Origin: DATJPD01 sp036394195
GTDB lineage: Bacteria; Pseudomonadota; Alphaproteobacteria; CACIAM-22H2
Direction: 5' to 3'
Assembly: GCA_036394195.1 (NCBI GenBank)
Contig: DASWFO010000003.1
Coordinates: 1 to 26,255 of the forward strand
Length of the DNA: 26,255 nt
Made by a program: the position numbers and the translations under genes. Positions 1 to 8,462 of the stretch are shown piece by piece (the first letter of the stretch is position 1; every line of letters starts with the position of its first letter). The notes under the pieces are model-generated. The model did not search any database and was not told the origin of the DNA. It worked only from the letters and a program-made list of their open reading frames with translations.

Positions 1-88
1 CCGCGGGCCCCCCCGCCATTCATTGGGGGCATCCCCGCCAGCTATTTCGGCGCAAAACTGCCGTTATTTCGGCATAAAATACGAGATC

Positions 89-646
89 ATGAGCGAGTTC
101 TCCTACCCCGCCAGCGCCGTGCGCGGAGATTACGTCCGAGCCGGGCTGGGCCTCCTTTTGACCCTCGGGCCGGCGCTGGCGATCCCGTGGTCGTCGCCGG
201 CCAATCTGGTATTGGTGCCGGGCGCCTGCCTATTCGCGATTTTCAGTTTTCGGACGTGGCGACGACAACACTCCCGCATCGTTGTCAATGACGGCGGTAT
301 ATCGATTTTTAGCCCTCGCCGCGTTAGTTTGGCTTGGCCGCAACTTCGTTCGGTCACGCTCAGCTATTTCTCGACCCGACGGGATCATTCAGGGGGCTGG
401 ATGCAATTGAAACTCCGGGGAGACGACCCGCGGCGGCCGCCTCGGTCGTGCACCATTCGTCTCGATTCCACGCTCGACGGGTTCGAGAGTGTGGCGCGCC
501 GCGCCGCGGCCGCGGCCCAGGCCAACGGTTTGTCGCTGTCGTCGGCCACCCAGGCCAATCTGGCCGCACTCGGCATCGACTGGGCGGACATTCACGCGGT
601 CACGGCGCATCAGACCGGCACCGACCTGGCGCGGGAGCACGGATGA
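89..646 (+). CDS. Small two-helix membrane protein of unknown function, first gene of the ABC transporter operon
   Basis: Predicted 185-residue inner-membrane protein. Two hydrophobic segments lie at about residues 18-33 and 38-53, followed by a basic stretch (RTWRRQ) and a soluble C-terminal half. That half is rich in beta-type residues and resembles the short membrane-anchored PH-like proteins of alphaproteobacteria in layout; this is a shape resemblance only, not a domain call. The ATG at 89 is chosen because it puts the helices near the N terminus; an in-frame upstream start at 23 would add 22 residues of no recognisable character. No good Shine-Dalgarno is seen. Its stop overlaps the start of the ATPase gene by ATGA, so it is probably translationally coupled to the transporter and could be an accessory subunit. 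Function unknown. Confidence 0.6.
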   Translation: MSEFSYPASAVRGDYVRAGLGLLLTLGPALAIPWSSPANLVLVPGACLFAIFSFRTWRRQHSRIVVNDGGISIFSPRRVSLAWPQLRSVTLSYFSTRRDHSGGWMQLKLRGDDPRRPPRSCTIRLDSTLDGFESVARRAAAAAQANGLSLSSATQANLAALGIDWADIHAVTAHQTGTDLAREHG

Positions 647-2553
647 CCGACTTGCTCGCCGTTCGCGACCTCGCCATCGAATTCAAAGTGCACGACAGCC
701 TGATTCGCGCCGTCGATGGCGTGAGTTTTCGCATCCGTCCCGGCTCGACGGTGGCGCTCGTCGGCGAGTCCGGCTCCGGCAAGTCGGTCATCAGCCAGGC
801 GATCATGGGCATCCTGCCGCGGGTCGGGCGCATCGCGACCGGCCAGATCCTCTTCGCCGATCCCAAGAAAGGCGGGACCGCCGTCGATATCGCGAAACTC
901 GATCCGAACGGCGAGAAGATGCGCGCCATACGCGGCGGGCACATCTCGATCATCTTCCAGGAGCCGATGACGTCGCTGTCGCCGCTGCACACGATCGGCG
1001 ACCAGATCGGCGAGGCGCTCCACCTTCACCGGCAGGTCGACAAGAAGGAAGGCGACGACATCATCGCCGACATGCTGCACCGTGTCGGCTTCAAGGATCC
1101 GCGCCGCGCGATGGCGACCTATCCGTTCGAGCTGTCCGGGGGCTTGCGCCAACGCGCGATGATCGCCATGGCGCTGGTGTGCCGGCCCGCACTCCTGATC
1201 GCGGACGAGCCGACGACCGCGCTCGACGTGACGATTCAAGCCCAGATCCTGAAGCTCCTGATCGACCTTCAGAAGCAGCTGGGCATGGCCGTCCTGATCA
1301 TCACGCACGATCTCGGCGTGGTGGCGAACATGGCGGAAGAAGTGGTCGTGATGTATCACGGCAAGGTCATGGAATCGGGTGTCCGCGACGAGATCTTCCG
1401 CGACCCGCGCCATCCCTATCTGAAGGCGCTGCTGCACGCCGTCCCCCGATTCAACATGGCGCCAGGCGAGCGGCTGGTGCCGCTGCGCGAGATCAAATAC
1501 GCGCCCGAAGCGCTGGCGCACGCGCGCGTGCCGTGGCCGGACCGGGCCGATGCCGCGGGGCCCCTACTGTCGGTCCGCCACGTGAGCAAGCGATTCTCCA
1601 TCCGCAAATCGGGCTGGCTCGCCGGCGGGCCGACGACGACCGTGCTCGCCGTCGACGACGTCAGTTTCGACGTCAAGCGCGGCGAATGCCTGGGTCTCGT
1701 CGGCGAGTCCGGCTGCGGCAAGACAACCCTCTCCAAGATGCTGCTGCGCGCGGTCGTGGCCGACACCGGCCAGGTCCTGTTCAACGACCGCGGCACAATC
1801 CGCAACGTCTTCGACTTCACGCCCGAAGATCTGGTCGCGTTCCGCCGTAACGTTCAATTCGTGTTCCAGGATCCATTCAGCTCGCTGAACCCGCGCATGA
1901 CGGTGTTTGACATCATCAGCGAGCCGTTGATCATCCACCGCATCGGCACGCCCGAAACCCGCGCCGAGCGCGTGCGCGAGCTGATGCGGCTGGTCGGCCT
2001 CGATGTCCGCTTCCTCAACCGCTACCCGCACAGCTTTTCGGGCGGGCAGCGGCAGCGCATCGGGATCGCCCGGGCACTGGCGCTGCAGCCGGAGCTGCTC
2101 CTTCTCGATGAGCCGGTGTCGGCGCTCGACGTCTCCATCCAGGCCCAGATCCTCAATTTCCTCAAGGACCTGAAGAAGGAGCTCGGCCTCACTTACGTCT
2201 TCATCTCGCATAACCTAGCGGTCGTCGATTATATCGCGGACCGGATTGCCGTGATGTGCGCCGGCCGGCTCGTCGAGCTGGCGCCGCGGCACAGCCTCTT
2301 CCGCCGGCCGATCCATCCTTATACGCGGGCCCTCCTCGCGGCGGTGCCCGAGCCGTCGCTCGATCGCCGCCTCGACCTGACGGCGCTCATGGAAGGGCGC
2401 GCCTCGGTTCCGTCGGCATGGCCGCAGCCGTTCACGCTGGACGGAAAGACCCGGGCCGATTTCATCGACCTCGGCGACGGTCACTTCGTCCGCGCCGCCG
2501 AGACCGCGTCGCGGCGCGAGCTGTTCGCCGGCACCGAGCGGGTGCCCGCATGA
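643..2553 (+). CDS. Peptide-class ABC transporter ATPase with two fused nucleotide-binding domains (YejF-like)
   Basis: Cytoplasmic ATPase powering uptake through the two permeases encoded downstream. About 636 residues with two complete ATPase domains. Domain 1 has Walker A GESGSGKS at residues 41-48, signature LSGGLRQR around 164-171 and Walker B LLIADEP. Domain 2 has Walker A GESGCGKT at 354-361, signature SFSGGQRQR around 464-472 and Walker B LLLLDEP. Both are followed by the RHPY/IHPY-type segment seen in oligopeptide transporter ATPases. E. coli YejF is about 529 residues, so this protein is longer, mainly through a tail of roughly 70 residues after domain 2. The start at 643 overlaps the previous stop (ATGA), and its own stop overlaps the binding-protein start. 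The transported substrate (peptide, opine or peptide-like antibiotic) cannot be read from sequence. Confidence 0.93.
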   Translation: MTDLLAVRDLAIEFKVHDSLIRAVDGVSFRIRPGSTVALVGESGSGKSVISQAIMGILPRVGRIATGQILFADPKKGGTAVDIAKLDPNGEKMRAIRGGHISIIFQEPMTSLSPLHTIGDQIGEALHLHRQVDKKEGDDIIADMLHRVGFKDPRRAMATYPFELSGGLRQRAMIAMALVCRPALLIADEPTTALDVTIQAQILKLLIDLQKQLGMAVLIITHDLGVVANMAEEVVVMYHGKVMESGVRDEIFRDPRHPYLKALLHAVPRFNMAPGERLVPLREIKYAPEALAHARVPWPDRADAAGPLLSVRHVSKRFSIRKSGWLAGGPTTTVLAVDDVSFDVKRGECLGLVGESGCGKTTLSKMLLRAVVADTGQVLFNDRGTIRNVFDFTPEDLVAFRRNVQFVFQDPFSSLNPRMTVFDIISEPLIIHRIGTPETRAERVRELMRLVGLDVRFLNRYPHSFSGGQRQRIGIARALALQPELLLLDEPVSALDVSIQAQILNFLKDLKKELGLTYVFISHNLAVVDYIADRIAVMCAGRLVELAPRHSLFRRPIHPYTRALLAAVPEPSLDRRLDLTALMEGRASVPSAWPQPFTLDGKTRADFIDLGDGHFVRAAETASRRELFAGTERVPA

Positions 2554-4478
2554 TGACGCTGCGCCTGGCTCTTTTGGTGATCGTGGGCCTGCTCGCGGCG
2601 GCGCCGGCCGGCGCACAGCGTCCGCGTCTCTCGGAGACGCCGTCCCTCGCCCCCCTGGTCGACGCGGGCAAGCTGCCGCGGGTCCAGGACCGGGTGCCGC
2701 AGGACGCGCCGGTGACCGAGTTTTCCACGCCCGGGTCGATGATCGGCAAGCACGGCGGCGACCTGCGGCTGCTGATGGGCCGCCCGCAAGACGTGCGCAT
2801 GATGGTCGTGTACGGCTACGCGCGCCTCGTCGGCTACAACTCCAATTTCGACATCGTCCCGGACATCCTGCGCGCCGTCGACGTCGATCGCGACCGCGTG
2901 TTCACCTTCCACCTGCGGCGCGGCCATCGCTGGTCGGACGGTCAGCCCTTCACGGCCGAGGATTTCCGCTATTGGTGGGACGACGTCATCAACAACAAGG
3001 ACCTGTCCCCCTTCGGGGTGCCCAAGGTCATGCTCGTCGATGGCAAGCCGCCACGCTTCGAGGTGCTCGACGCGTTGACGGTTCGCTACAGCTGGGACGA
3101 GCCCAACCCCTATTTTCTGCCTGCGCTCGCGGGGGCATCGCCGCTCTACGTGTTCCGGCCCGCGCACTATCTAAAGCGGTTCAACCGCCACTACGCCGAT
3201 CCCGCGAAGCTCGAGGAGGAGGTCAAGCAGGCGGGCGTGCGCAACTGGGCGCAGCTCCATAACCGGCTCGACAATCAATACCGCAACGACAATCCCGATC
3301 TTCCGACGCTGGAGCCGTGGATCATCCAGACACGGCCGCCAGCAGACCGCTTCGTGTTCCTTCGCAATCCCTACTATCATCGGATCGACAGCGAGGGACG
3401 GCAGCTGCCGTACCTGGACCGGGTTATCATGAACATCGCCGACAGCCGCATCCTGCCGGCCAAGACCGGTGCCGGCGAGAGCGATCTGCAGGCGCGCGGC
3501 CTGACATTCAACAACTATACGTTCCTTCGCCAGGCGGCGAAGCGGAACAACTTCAACGTCGATCTGTGGAAGACGGCGCGTGGCGCGCAACTCGCCCTTT
3601 ACCCGAATCTGAACGCCAACGACCCGATCTGGCGGAAGCTCAATCGCGACGTCCGGTTCCGGCGCGCCCTGTCGCTGGCCATCGACCGTCACGAGATAAA
3701 TCAGGTCACCTATTTCGGCTTGGCGCTGGAAGGCGGCAATACGGTCCTGCCGGACAGCCCCCTCTATCGGCCCGAGTATCGCTCGGCTTGGTCCCGCTTC
3801 GACGTGGCGGAGGCGAACCGCCTTCTCGACGAGATCGGCCTCACCAACCGGAACAGCGACGGCATCCGGCTGCTGCCGGACGGACGGCCGCTTGAGATCA
3901 TCATCGAAACCGCCGGCGAGGACAGCGAGCAGACCGACGTCCTGGAGCTAATTCACGACTCCTGGATGGAGGCCGGGATCAAGCTGTTCATCAAGCCGTC
4001 ACAGCGGGAGGTGTTCCGGAACCGGATCTTTTCCGGCGACACCGCGATGTCCATTTGGGCCGGACTCGAGAACGGCCTGGTGACCTCGAATATGCCCCCG
4101 GACGAGTTCGCGCCGACCTCGCAGCAGCAGCTGCAATGGCCGAAATGGGGCGAATTCATCGAGACCGGCGGCGCCAGCGGCGAGAAGTGCGACGATCCCG
4201 TGGCCCGGGAGCTGATGGACCTCCACACCGCGTGGCGCAAAGCCCAATCGTTCGATGAACGGCAGCAGATCTGGCAGAGCATGATCGAGCTCAACGCCGA
4301 TCAGGTGTATTCCATCGGGCTGGTCGCCGGCGTGAAGCAGCCGGTCGTCGTGGCGGCCCAGCTGCGCAACGTGCCGGAAAACGGGATTTATAATTTCGAT
4401 CCCGGCGCATTTTTCGGCATCTACCGACCCGACACGTTCTGGTGGGCGACTCCGGCCGCCACCGCGGCCGCCGAGTGA
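2550..4478 (+). CDS. Periplasmic solute-binding protein of a peptide-class ABC transporter (SBP family 5)
   Basis: About 642 residues. The N terminus is a classical signal peptide (basic start, hydrophobic LALLVIVGLLAAA, cleavage likely after AGA near residue 22), so the mature protein is periplasmic. Family-5 hallmarks are the early FTFHLRRGHRWSDGQPFTAEDF segment, typical of DppA/OppA/YejA proteins, and the later RFRRALSLAIDRHEI segment. It should capture the substrate and deliver it to the two permeases. Two ATGs are adjacent at 2550 and 2553; the first overlaps the ATPase stop as ATGA and is preferred. It is longer than DppA (about 535 residues) and nearer YejA in size (about 600). Substrate unknown. 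Confidence 0.92.
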   Translation: MMTLRLALLVIVGLLAAAPAGAQRPRLSETPSLAPLVDAGKLPRVQDRVPQDAPVTEFSTPGSMIGKHGGDLRLLMGRPQDVRMMVVYGYARLVGYNSNFDIVPDILRAVDVDRDRVFTFHLRRGHRWSDGQPFTAEDFRYWWDDVINNKDLSPFGVPKVMLVDGKPPRFEVLDALTVRYSWDEPNPYFLPALAGASPLYVFRPAHYLKRFNRHYADPAKLEEEVKQAGVRNWAQLHNRLDNQYRNDNPDLPTLEPWIIQTRPPADRFVFLRNPYYHRIDSEGRQLPYLDRVIMNIADSRILPAKTGAGESDLQARGLTFNNYTFLRQAAKRNNFNVDLWKTARGAQLALYPNLNANDPIWRKLNRDVRFRRALSLAIDRHEINQVTYFGLALEGGNTVLPDSPLYRPEYRSAWSRFDVAEANRLLDEIGLTNRNSDGIRLLPDGRPLEIIIETAGEDSEQTDVLELIHDSWMEAGIKLFIKPSQREVFRNRIFSGDTAMSIWAGLENGLVTSNMPPDEFAPTSQQQLQWPKWGEFIETGGASGEKCDDPVARELMDLHTAWRKAQSFDERQQIWQSMIELNADQVYSIGLVAGVKQPVVVAAQLRNVPENGIYNFDPGAFFGIYRPDTFWWATPAATAAAE

Positions 4479-4485
4479 TATCGCG

Positions 4486-5484
4486 ATGCTGAGCTACATT
4501 GCCCGCCGCGTATTCATCATGGTGCCGACGCTGATCGCCATCAGCGCGATCGTGTTCATCATCATCCGGCTGCCACCGGGCGACTACCTCACCACGATGA
4601 TGAACGAGCTGCAGAGCCAGGGCGAAGGGGCCAACATCGAGAAGATCGAGTTCCTGCGCCAGCAATACGGCATGGACCGCCCGGCCATCGAGCAGTATGC
4701 CCGCTGGGTCATCGGCCTGCTGCAGGGGGATCTCGGCTGGTCCTTCGAGTACAACGTGCCGGTGGCGCAGCTGATCGGCCAGCGGCTTCTCATGTCGTTC
4801 CTGGTGGCGTTCACGACGCTGATATTCACCTATATCATCGCCTTCCCGATCGGCATCTACTCGGCCACGCATCAGTATTCGTGGGGCGATTACGGGCTCA
4901 CCTTACTCGGCTTCATCGGGCTGGCCACGCCCAGCTTCCTGCTGGCGCTGATCCTGCTCTATCTCGCGAACGTGCTGTTCGGCACCACGATCGGCGGCAT
5001 GATGGACGAGCAGTATCTCGGTCAGCCGATGTCGTGGGCGAAGTTCCTGTCGGTGCTCGCCCACCTGTGGATCCCCGTCGTGGTCCTCGGCACGTCCAGC
5101 ACCGCCGAAATGATCCGGCTTCTGCGCGCCAATCTCCTGGACGAGCTGCAGAAGCAGTATGTCGTCACCGGCCGGGCCAAAGGCCTGCCGCCCGGCCGCC
5201 TCCTGGTCAAATACCCGCTGCGCATGGCCTTGAACCCGTTCATCGCCGATATCGGCAGTATCCTGCCGCATCTCATCTCGGGCTCGGCGATCGTGTCGGT
5301 CGTGCTGTCGCTGCCGACCAACGGGCCGATGCTGCTGCGCGCCCTGCAGAGCCAGGACATGTATCTGGCCGGCTCGTTCGTGATGCTCGAGGCCTGTCTC
5401 GTCGTCGTCGGCGTGTTCGTCTCCGACCTGGCCCTGGCTGCACTGGATCCGCGCATCCGGCTTCAGGGTGGAGCCATGCGATGA
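4486..5484 (+). CDS. ABC transporter permease, DppB/YejB-like
   Basis: Integral inner-membrane permease of 332 residues. It opens with the standard family start MLSYIARRVFIMVPTLIAIS. The FLRQQYGMDRPAIEQYARWV segment lies in the first periplasmic loop. The cytoplasmic EAA-type loop that contacts the ATPase is seen as VVTGRAKGLPPGRLLVKYPL, followed by two more helices. It starts 7 bases after the binding-protein stop, and its stop overlaps the next permease start (ATGA). It should form the translocation pore as a heterodimer with the product of the next gene. Confidence 0.93.
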   Translation: MLSYIARRVFIMVPTLIAISAIVFIIIRLPPGDYLTTMMNELQSQGEGANIEKIEFLRQQYGMDRPAIEQYARWVIGLLQGDLGWSFEYNVPVAQLIGQRLLMSFLVAFTTLIFTYIIAFPIGIYSATHQYSWGDYGLTLLGFIGLATPSFLLALILLYLANVLFGTTIGGMMDEQYLGQPMSWAKFLSVLAHLWIPVVVLGTSSTAEMIRLLRANLLDELQKQYVVTGRAKGLPPGRLLVKYPLRMALNPFIADIGSILPHLISGSAIVSVVLSLPTNGPMLLRALQSQDMYLAGSFVMLEACLVVVGVFVSDLALAALDPRIRLQGGAMR

Positions 5485-6668
5485 ACGATAGCGCGGCATC
5501 GCCCGTGGCCGCGGCACCGGAGCGGCTGCCACACTTCGTCAGCGACGCGCCGTTCGACCGGCGCGGCGGCGAGCGCCTGTCGCCGGAGCTCGAGCGCTAC
5601 TACCGCGCGTCGCAATGGAAGATGATGTGGTGGAAGCTGAAGCGCCACCGCCTCGCCGTGGTGTCGGGGGCCATCCTCGTTGTCATGTACGCGTCGATTC
5701 TGTTCAGCGAGATCATCGCCCCCTACAACCTGAACACGCGACACGCCGATTTCATCTATGCGCCGCCGCAGCCGATCCACCTGATCCATGACGGCCATTT
5801 CATCGGGCCGTACGTCTATGGCTTCGATTACCGCCTCGACCTGGACACGCTGCGGCGCACCTACACGCCGAACCTCGCCCAGGTGGAGCGGCTCCGGTTT
5901 TTCTGCCTCGGCGACCGCTACAAATGGTGGGGCGTGATTCCGGGGCGCTTTCATCTCGTCTGCCCGGCCGAGGGCGGCACGCTATTCGTCTTCGGAACCG
6001 ATCGCCTTGGCCGCGATATGTTTTCCCGGCTCGCGTACGGGGCCCGCGTCTCGCTGACCATCGGCCTCATCGGCATCACGCTCAGCTTCCTCGTCGGGAT
6101 TACGCTCGGCGGCATCGCCGGCTATTACGGCGGCTGGCCGGATCATCTCATCCAGCGCTCTATCGAGGTCCTGCAGTCCTTCCCCAAGCTGCCATTGTGG
6201 ATGGCGCTGTCGGCCGCGTTGCCGGTCTCGTGGAGCCCGCTCTACGTGTATTTCGGCATCACCATCATTCTCGGCCTCCTGACCTGGACCGGCCTCGCCC
6301 GCGCCGTCCGTTCGAAGCTGCTGGCGCTGCGCGAGGAGGATTTCTGCACCGCGGCCGTGCTCATGGGCGCATCGCCGCGCCGGATCATCGGCCGCCATCT
6401 CCTGCCGAGCTTCATGAGCCACCTGATTGCATCGGCGACCTTGCACATCCCGCAGATGATTCTCGGCGAGACCGCCTTGTCATTCCTCGGCTTGGGACTG
6501 CGGCCGCCGATCACGTCGTGGGGGGTTCTGCTCACCGAGGCGCAGAACATCAACGTGGTGGCTCTCTATCCCTGGCTGATGATCCCGGTGGTGCCGGTGA
6601 TCGTGACTGTCCTCGCCTTCAACTTCCTCGGCGACGGGCTGCGCGACGCGGCGGACCCCTACAAATAG
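5481..6668 (+). CDS. ABC transporter permease, DppC/YejE-like, with a long periplasmic insert
   Basis: Second permease, 395 residues. After a cytoplasmic N-terminal region and a first membrane helix at about 58-78, there is an unusually long predicted periplasmic loop of about 90 residues (roughly 80-170, with an FYR/WW-rich stretch). The family motif FGTDRLGRDMFSRLAYGARV follows at 171-190, then the remaining helices. The EAA loop is recognisable in TAAVLMGASPRRIIGRHLLP. Ordinary DppC proteins are about 300 residues; YejE-type permeases also carry an enlarged loop, which supports the Yej-like assignment. The start overlaps the previous stop by ATGA. The stop lies 3 bases from the convergent methyltransferase stop, leaving no room for a terminator between them. 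Confidence 0.92.
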   Translation: MNDSAASPVAAAPERLPHFVSDAPFDRRGGERLSPELERYYRASQWKMMWWKLKRHRLAVVSGAILVVMYASILFSEIIAPYNLNTRHADFIYAPPQPIHLIHDGHFIGPYVYGFDYRLDLDTLRRTYTPNLAQVERLRFFCLGDRYKWWGVIPGRFHLVCPAEGGTLFVFGTDRLGRDMFSRLAYGARVSLTIGLIGITLSFLVGITLGGIAGYYGGWPDHLIQRSIEVLQSFPKLPLWMALSAALPVSWSPLYVYFGITIILGLLTWTGLARAVRSKLLALREEDFCTAAVLMGASPRRIIGRHLLPSFMSHLIASATLHIPQMILGETALSFLGLGLRPPITSWGVLLTEAQNINVVALYPWLMIPVVPVIVTVLAFNFLGDGLRDAADPYK

Positions 6669-6671
6669 CCG

Positions 6672-7511
6672 CTAGAGCTTTTCAAGCCACAAGCTGGATT
6701 CGAACGCGCCCGCCATGAGCGGTAGCCGGCCGAGGCCGCTCGCCGCCACATCCCGCACCATTCGCGTCGCAACCCAGTGCGATGACCACAAGAGCCGCCA
6801 GCCGCCGCCGGCGATCAGCGGCACCAGCGCGTTCTGCTCGTTGTAGCCGCGCCACGACCAGCTCTCCGGGTAGGCATCGGGAAGAAAGATGTCGTGGAAA
6901 TGGACGGCCCCACCCGGCGGGATCCGCGGCAGCAGCATCGCGAGAATGCAGTCGACGTCGCTGCCCGGGGCCAGCGCGTGGCTCGAATCGACAAACAGGA
7001 TGTCGGTGGCGGTGAAGTCGCCAAGCATCCCCTCCGCGACCTCCTGGATCGGGCGCCGGATCCATTCGACGGCAAGCCCGTCGAGACGCGCCCGCGGCTC
7101 GGGATCGACGGATACGAGTTGTCCCCCGCCCCCGCCGTCGGCGACGGCGCGCGCCATGACCCGCGTCGAATGCCCGGACCCGATCTCGACGATCCGGCGG
7201 GGCTTGCGCTCGCGCACCAGCGTGTACGCCAGGGCGGCGTCGAGACGCGGGAACCAGTCCTGCTCGAACCGGGGCGCCGGCGGCGCCCCGCCGAAGCCCA
7301 AGAACTGCGGCAGATAGCGCGCGGCGCCCGTGAGCTGCCGGCGGAATTCCGCGGTTGTGCCGGCGAAGCAGGGCTCGATCGCCGGATATCCGGACGGCGG
7401 CCGCACCCGGCCCGCCAACCGGTGCGGGATGAAGAAGCCGCGTCCCTGCGCGGCCAGCCGCGGCACGGCCAGCGAGCCAAGCCGGCCCCAGCGCCTCAGG
7501 CGCCGCACCAC
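6672..7511 (-). CDS. Class I SAM-dependent methyltransferase (Methyltransf_24-like)
   Basis: 279-residue soluble protein. The SAM-binding motif I is VEIGSGHST at about 108-116; an acidic post-I strand ends SVDPEP, and ILFVDSSHA matches the catalytic-domain strand 4 region typical of Methyltransf_24 proteins that often act in glycan or secondary metabolism. The C-terminal half contains VHFHDIFLP, also usual in this family. The start is a GTG at 7509-7511, the first start after the in-frame stop; no internal ATG precedes motif I. It begins 5 bases after the stop of the MBL-fold gene, so the two are probably co-transcribed. Acceptor unknown. Confidence 0.82.
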   Translation of the reverse strand: MVRRLRRWGRLGSLAVPRLAAQGRGFFIPHRLAGRVRPPSGYPAIEPCFAGTTAEFRRQLTGAARYLPQFLGFGGAPPAPRFEQDWFPRLDAALAYTLVRERKPRRIVEIGSGHSTRVMARAVADGGGGGQLVSVDPEPRARLDGLAVEWIRRPIQEVAEGMLGDFTATDILFVDSSHALAPGSDVDCILAMLLPRIPPGGAVHFHDIFLPDAYPESWSWRGYNEQNALVPLIAGGGWRLLWSSHWVATRMVRDVAASGLGRLPLMAGAFESSLWLEKL

Positions 7512-7516
7512 TGAAT

Positions 7517-8350
7517 CTAAGGCGATAGGGTCAACCCCTCACGCGCCACCACCGTATTCGGGCGCGCCTGCGCGGCGGCGGCGGCGACGCGGTCCATGAA
7601 CGCGTCATCGTGCATCGGATCGTGATGGAAGATGACGAGGCGGCCGGACTTCGCGCGCTCGCACAGACGCACGCCCTCCTGCCAGGTCGAATGGCCCCAG
7701 CCGACGAAGCGCGGAAACTCATCGTCGGTATACGTCGAATCGTAGATCACCAGATCGGCGCCGGCGATCAGCCGCAGGACGTTCTCATCGGGCTTGCCGG
7801 GGGTGTGCTCGGTGTCGGTCACGTAGCAGATCGACTTGCCGGCATACTCGATCCGGTAGGCGGTCGCGCGGTTGGGATGATTGAGCGGTGCCGTGCGCAG
7901 CTGAATTCCCGGGGCCGGGGTCAGGGTGTGTCCGCAGTCGAAATCGTTGAACGTGATCTCGGCGCCGAAGATGCTGATCGGTACCGGGAACAGCGGCTCC
8001 ATCATCATTTCCGACAGAACCTGCTTCAGCGTGTAATCGGGCTTCAGGTGGCCGGCCCAGAAGCGCAGCTTGTTCGATTTCTTGTAGGCCGAGCTGAAGA
8101 ACGGCAGGCCCTGGATGTGATCGACATGGGTGTGCGTGAAGTAGACGTCGGCATCCACCGGGCCCGCTTCGTCCAGGTGGGCGCCGAGCGGGCGGATGCC
8201 AGTGCCAGCGTCGAAAATCAGGAGACGGTCGCCGCAGCGAACCTCGAGGCAGGAGGTGTTGCCGCCATATCCGGCTGTCGCAGCGCCGGGCGTCGCGATC
8301 GATCCGCGCACGCCCCAGAACCGGACATAGAAGGTGCTGGCTGTGTCCAA
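7517..8350 (-). CDS. Metallo-beta-lactamase-fold metal-dependent hydrolase
   Basis: 277 residues. The zinc-binding HxHxDH motif is present as HTHVDH at 73-78, preceded by LLIFDAGTG. Further ligand candidates are the His in LNHPN, the Asp in VTDTEH and the late FHHDP. The N-terminal RFWGVRGSIATPG is the hallmark of the subgroup related to cyclic-nucleotide and cyclic-phosphate phosphodiesterases, so phosphodiesterase activity is plausible but not shown. The start is TTG at 8348-8350, supported by a strong GGAGGA Shine-Dalgarno at 8355-8360. It lies downstream of an orphan response regulator and of a CRP-like palindrome, and 5 bases upstream of a methyltransferase. If it does hydrolyse a cyclic nucleotide, the CRP-like site would suggest feedback; that is speculation. 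Confidence 0.85.
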   Translation of the reverse strand: MDTASTFYVRFWGVRGSIATPGAATAGYGGNTSCLEVRCGDRLLIFDAGTGIRPLGAHLDEAGPVDADVYFTHTHVDHIQGLPFFSSAYKKSNKLRFWAGHLKPDYTLKQVLSEMMMEPLFPVPISIFGAEITFNDFDCGHTLTPAPGIQLRTAPLNHPNRATAYRIEYAGKSICYVTDTEHTPGKPDENVLRLIAGADLVIYDSTYTDDEFPRFVGWGHSTWQEGVRLCERAKSGRLVIFHHDPMHDDAFMDRVAAAAAQARPNTVVAREGLTLSP

Positions 8351-8354
8351 CGCG

Positions 8355-8360
8355 TCCTCC
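8355..8360 (-). promoter_or_regulatory. Ribosome binding site that fixes a TTG start
   Basis: On the minus strand the sequence reads GGAGGA, four bases before the TTG at 8350. It is the strongest Shine-Dalgarno in this operon and is the reason the MBL-fold gene is started at TTG. Confidence 0.75.
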
Positions 8361-8439
8361 GGCGATCAACCTAAGCCAAGAGCCAGCATAGGCCTATCTT
8401 TTCATGACCCAGGTTACCGGGTTCTGCCGGCACCCAAGG

Positions 8440-8462
8440 TGTGACCGCCGTCACAGGTGACG
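8440..8462. promoter_or_regulatory. CRP/FNR-family-type palindrome TGTGA-N6-TCACA overlapping a second palindrome
   Basis: Bases 8440-8455 read TGTGACCGCCGTCACA, an exact match to the TGTGA-N6-TCACA core recognised by CRP-type regulators. Bases 8449-8462 form a second perfect palindrome, CGTCAC-AG-GTGACG, sharing the middle GTCAC. The site lies between the response-regulator stop and the MBL-fold gene, about 97 bases upstream of the latter's start. There is no T-run on either side, so a plain terminator is less likely than a protein-binding site. Binding is inferred from sequence only. Confidence 0.5.

Noticed and set aside
610..1521. Minus-strand frame opposite the ABC ATPase
   Set aside because: The plus strand carries Walker A, signature and Walker B motifs in register.
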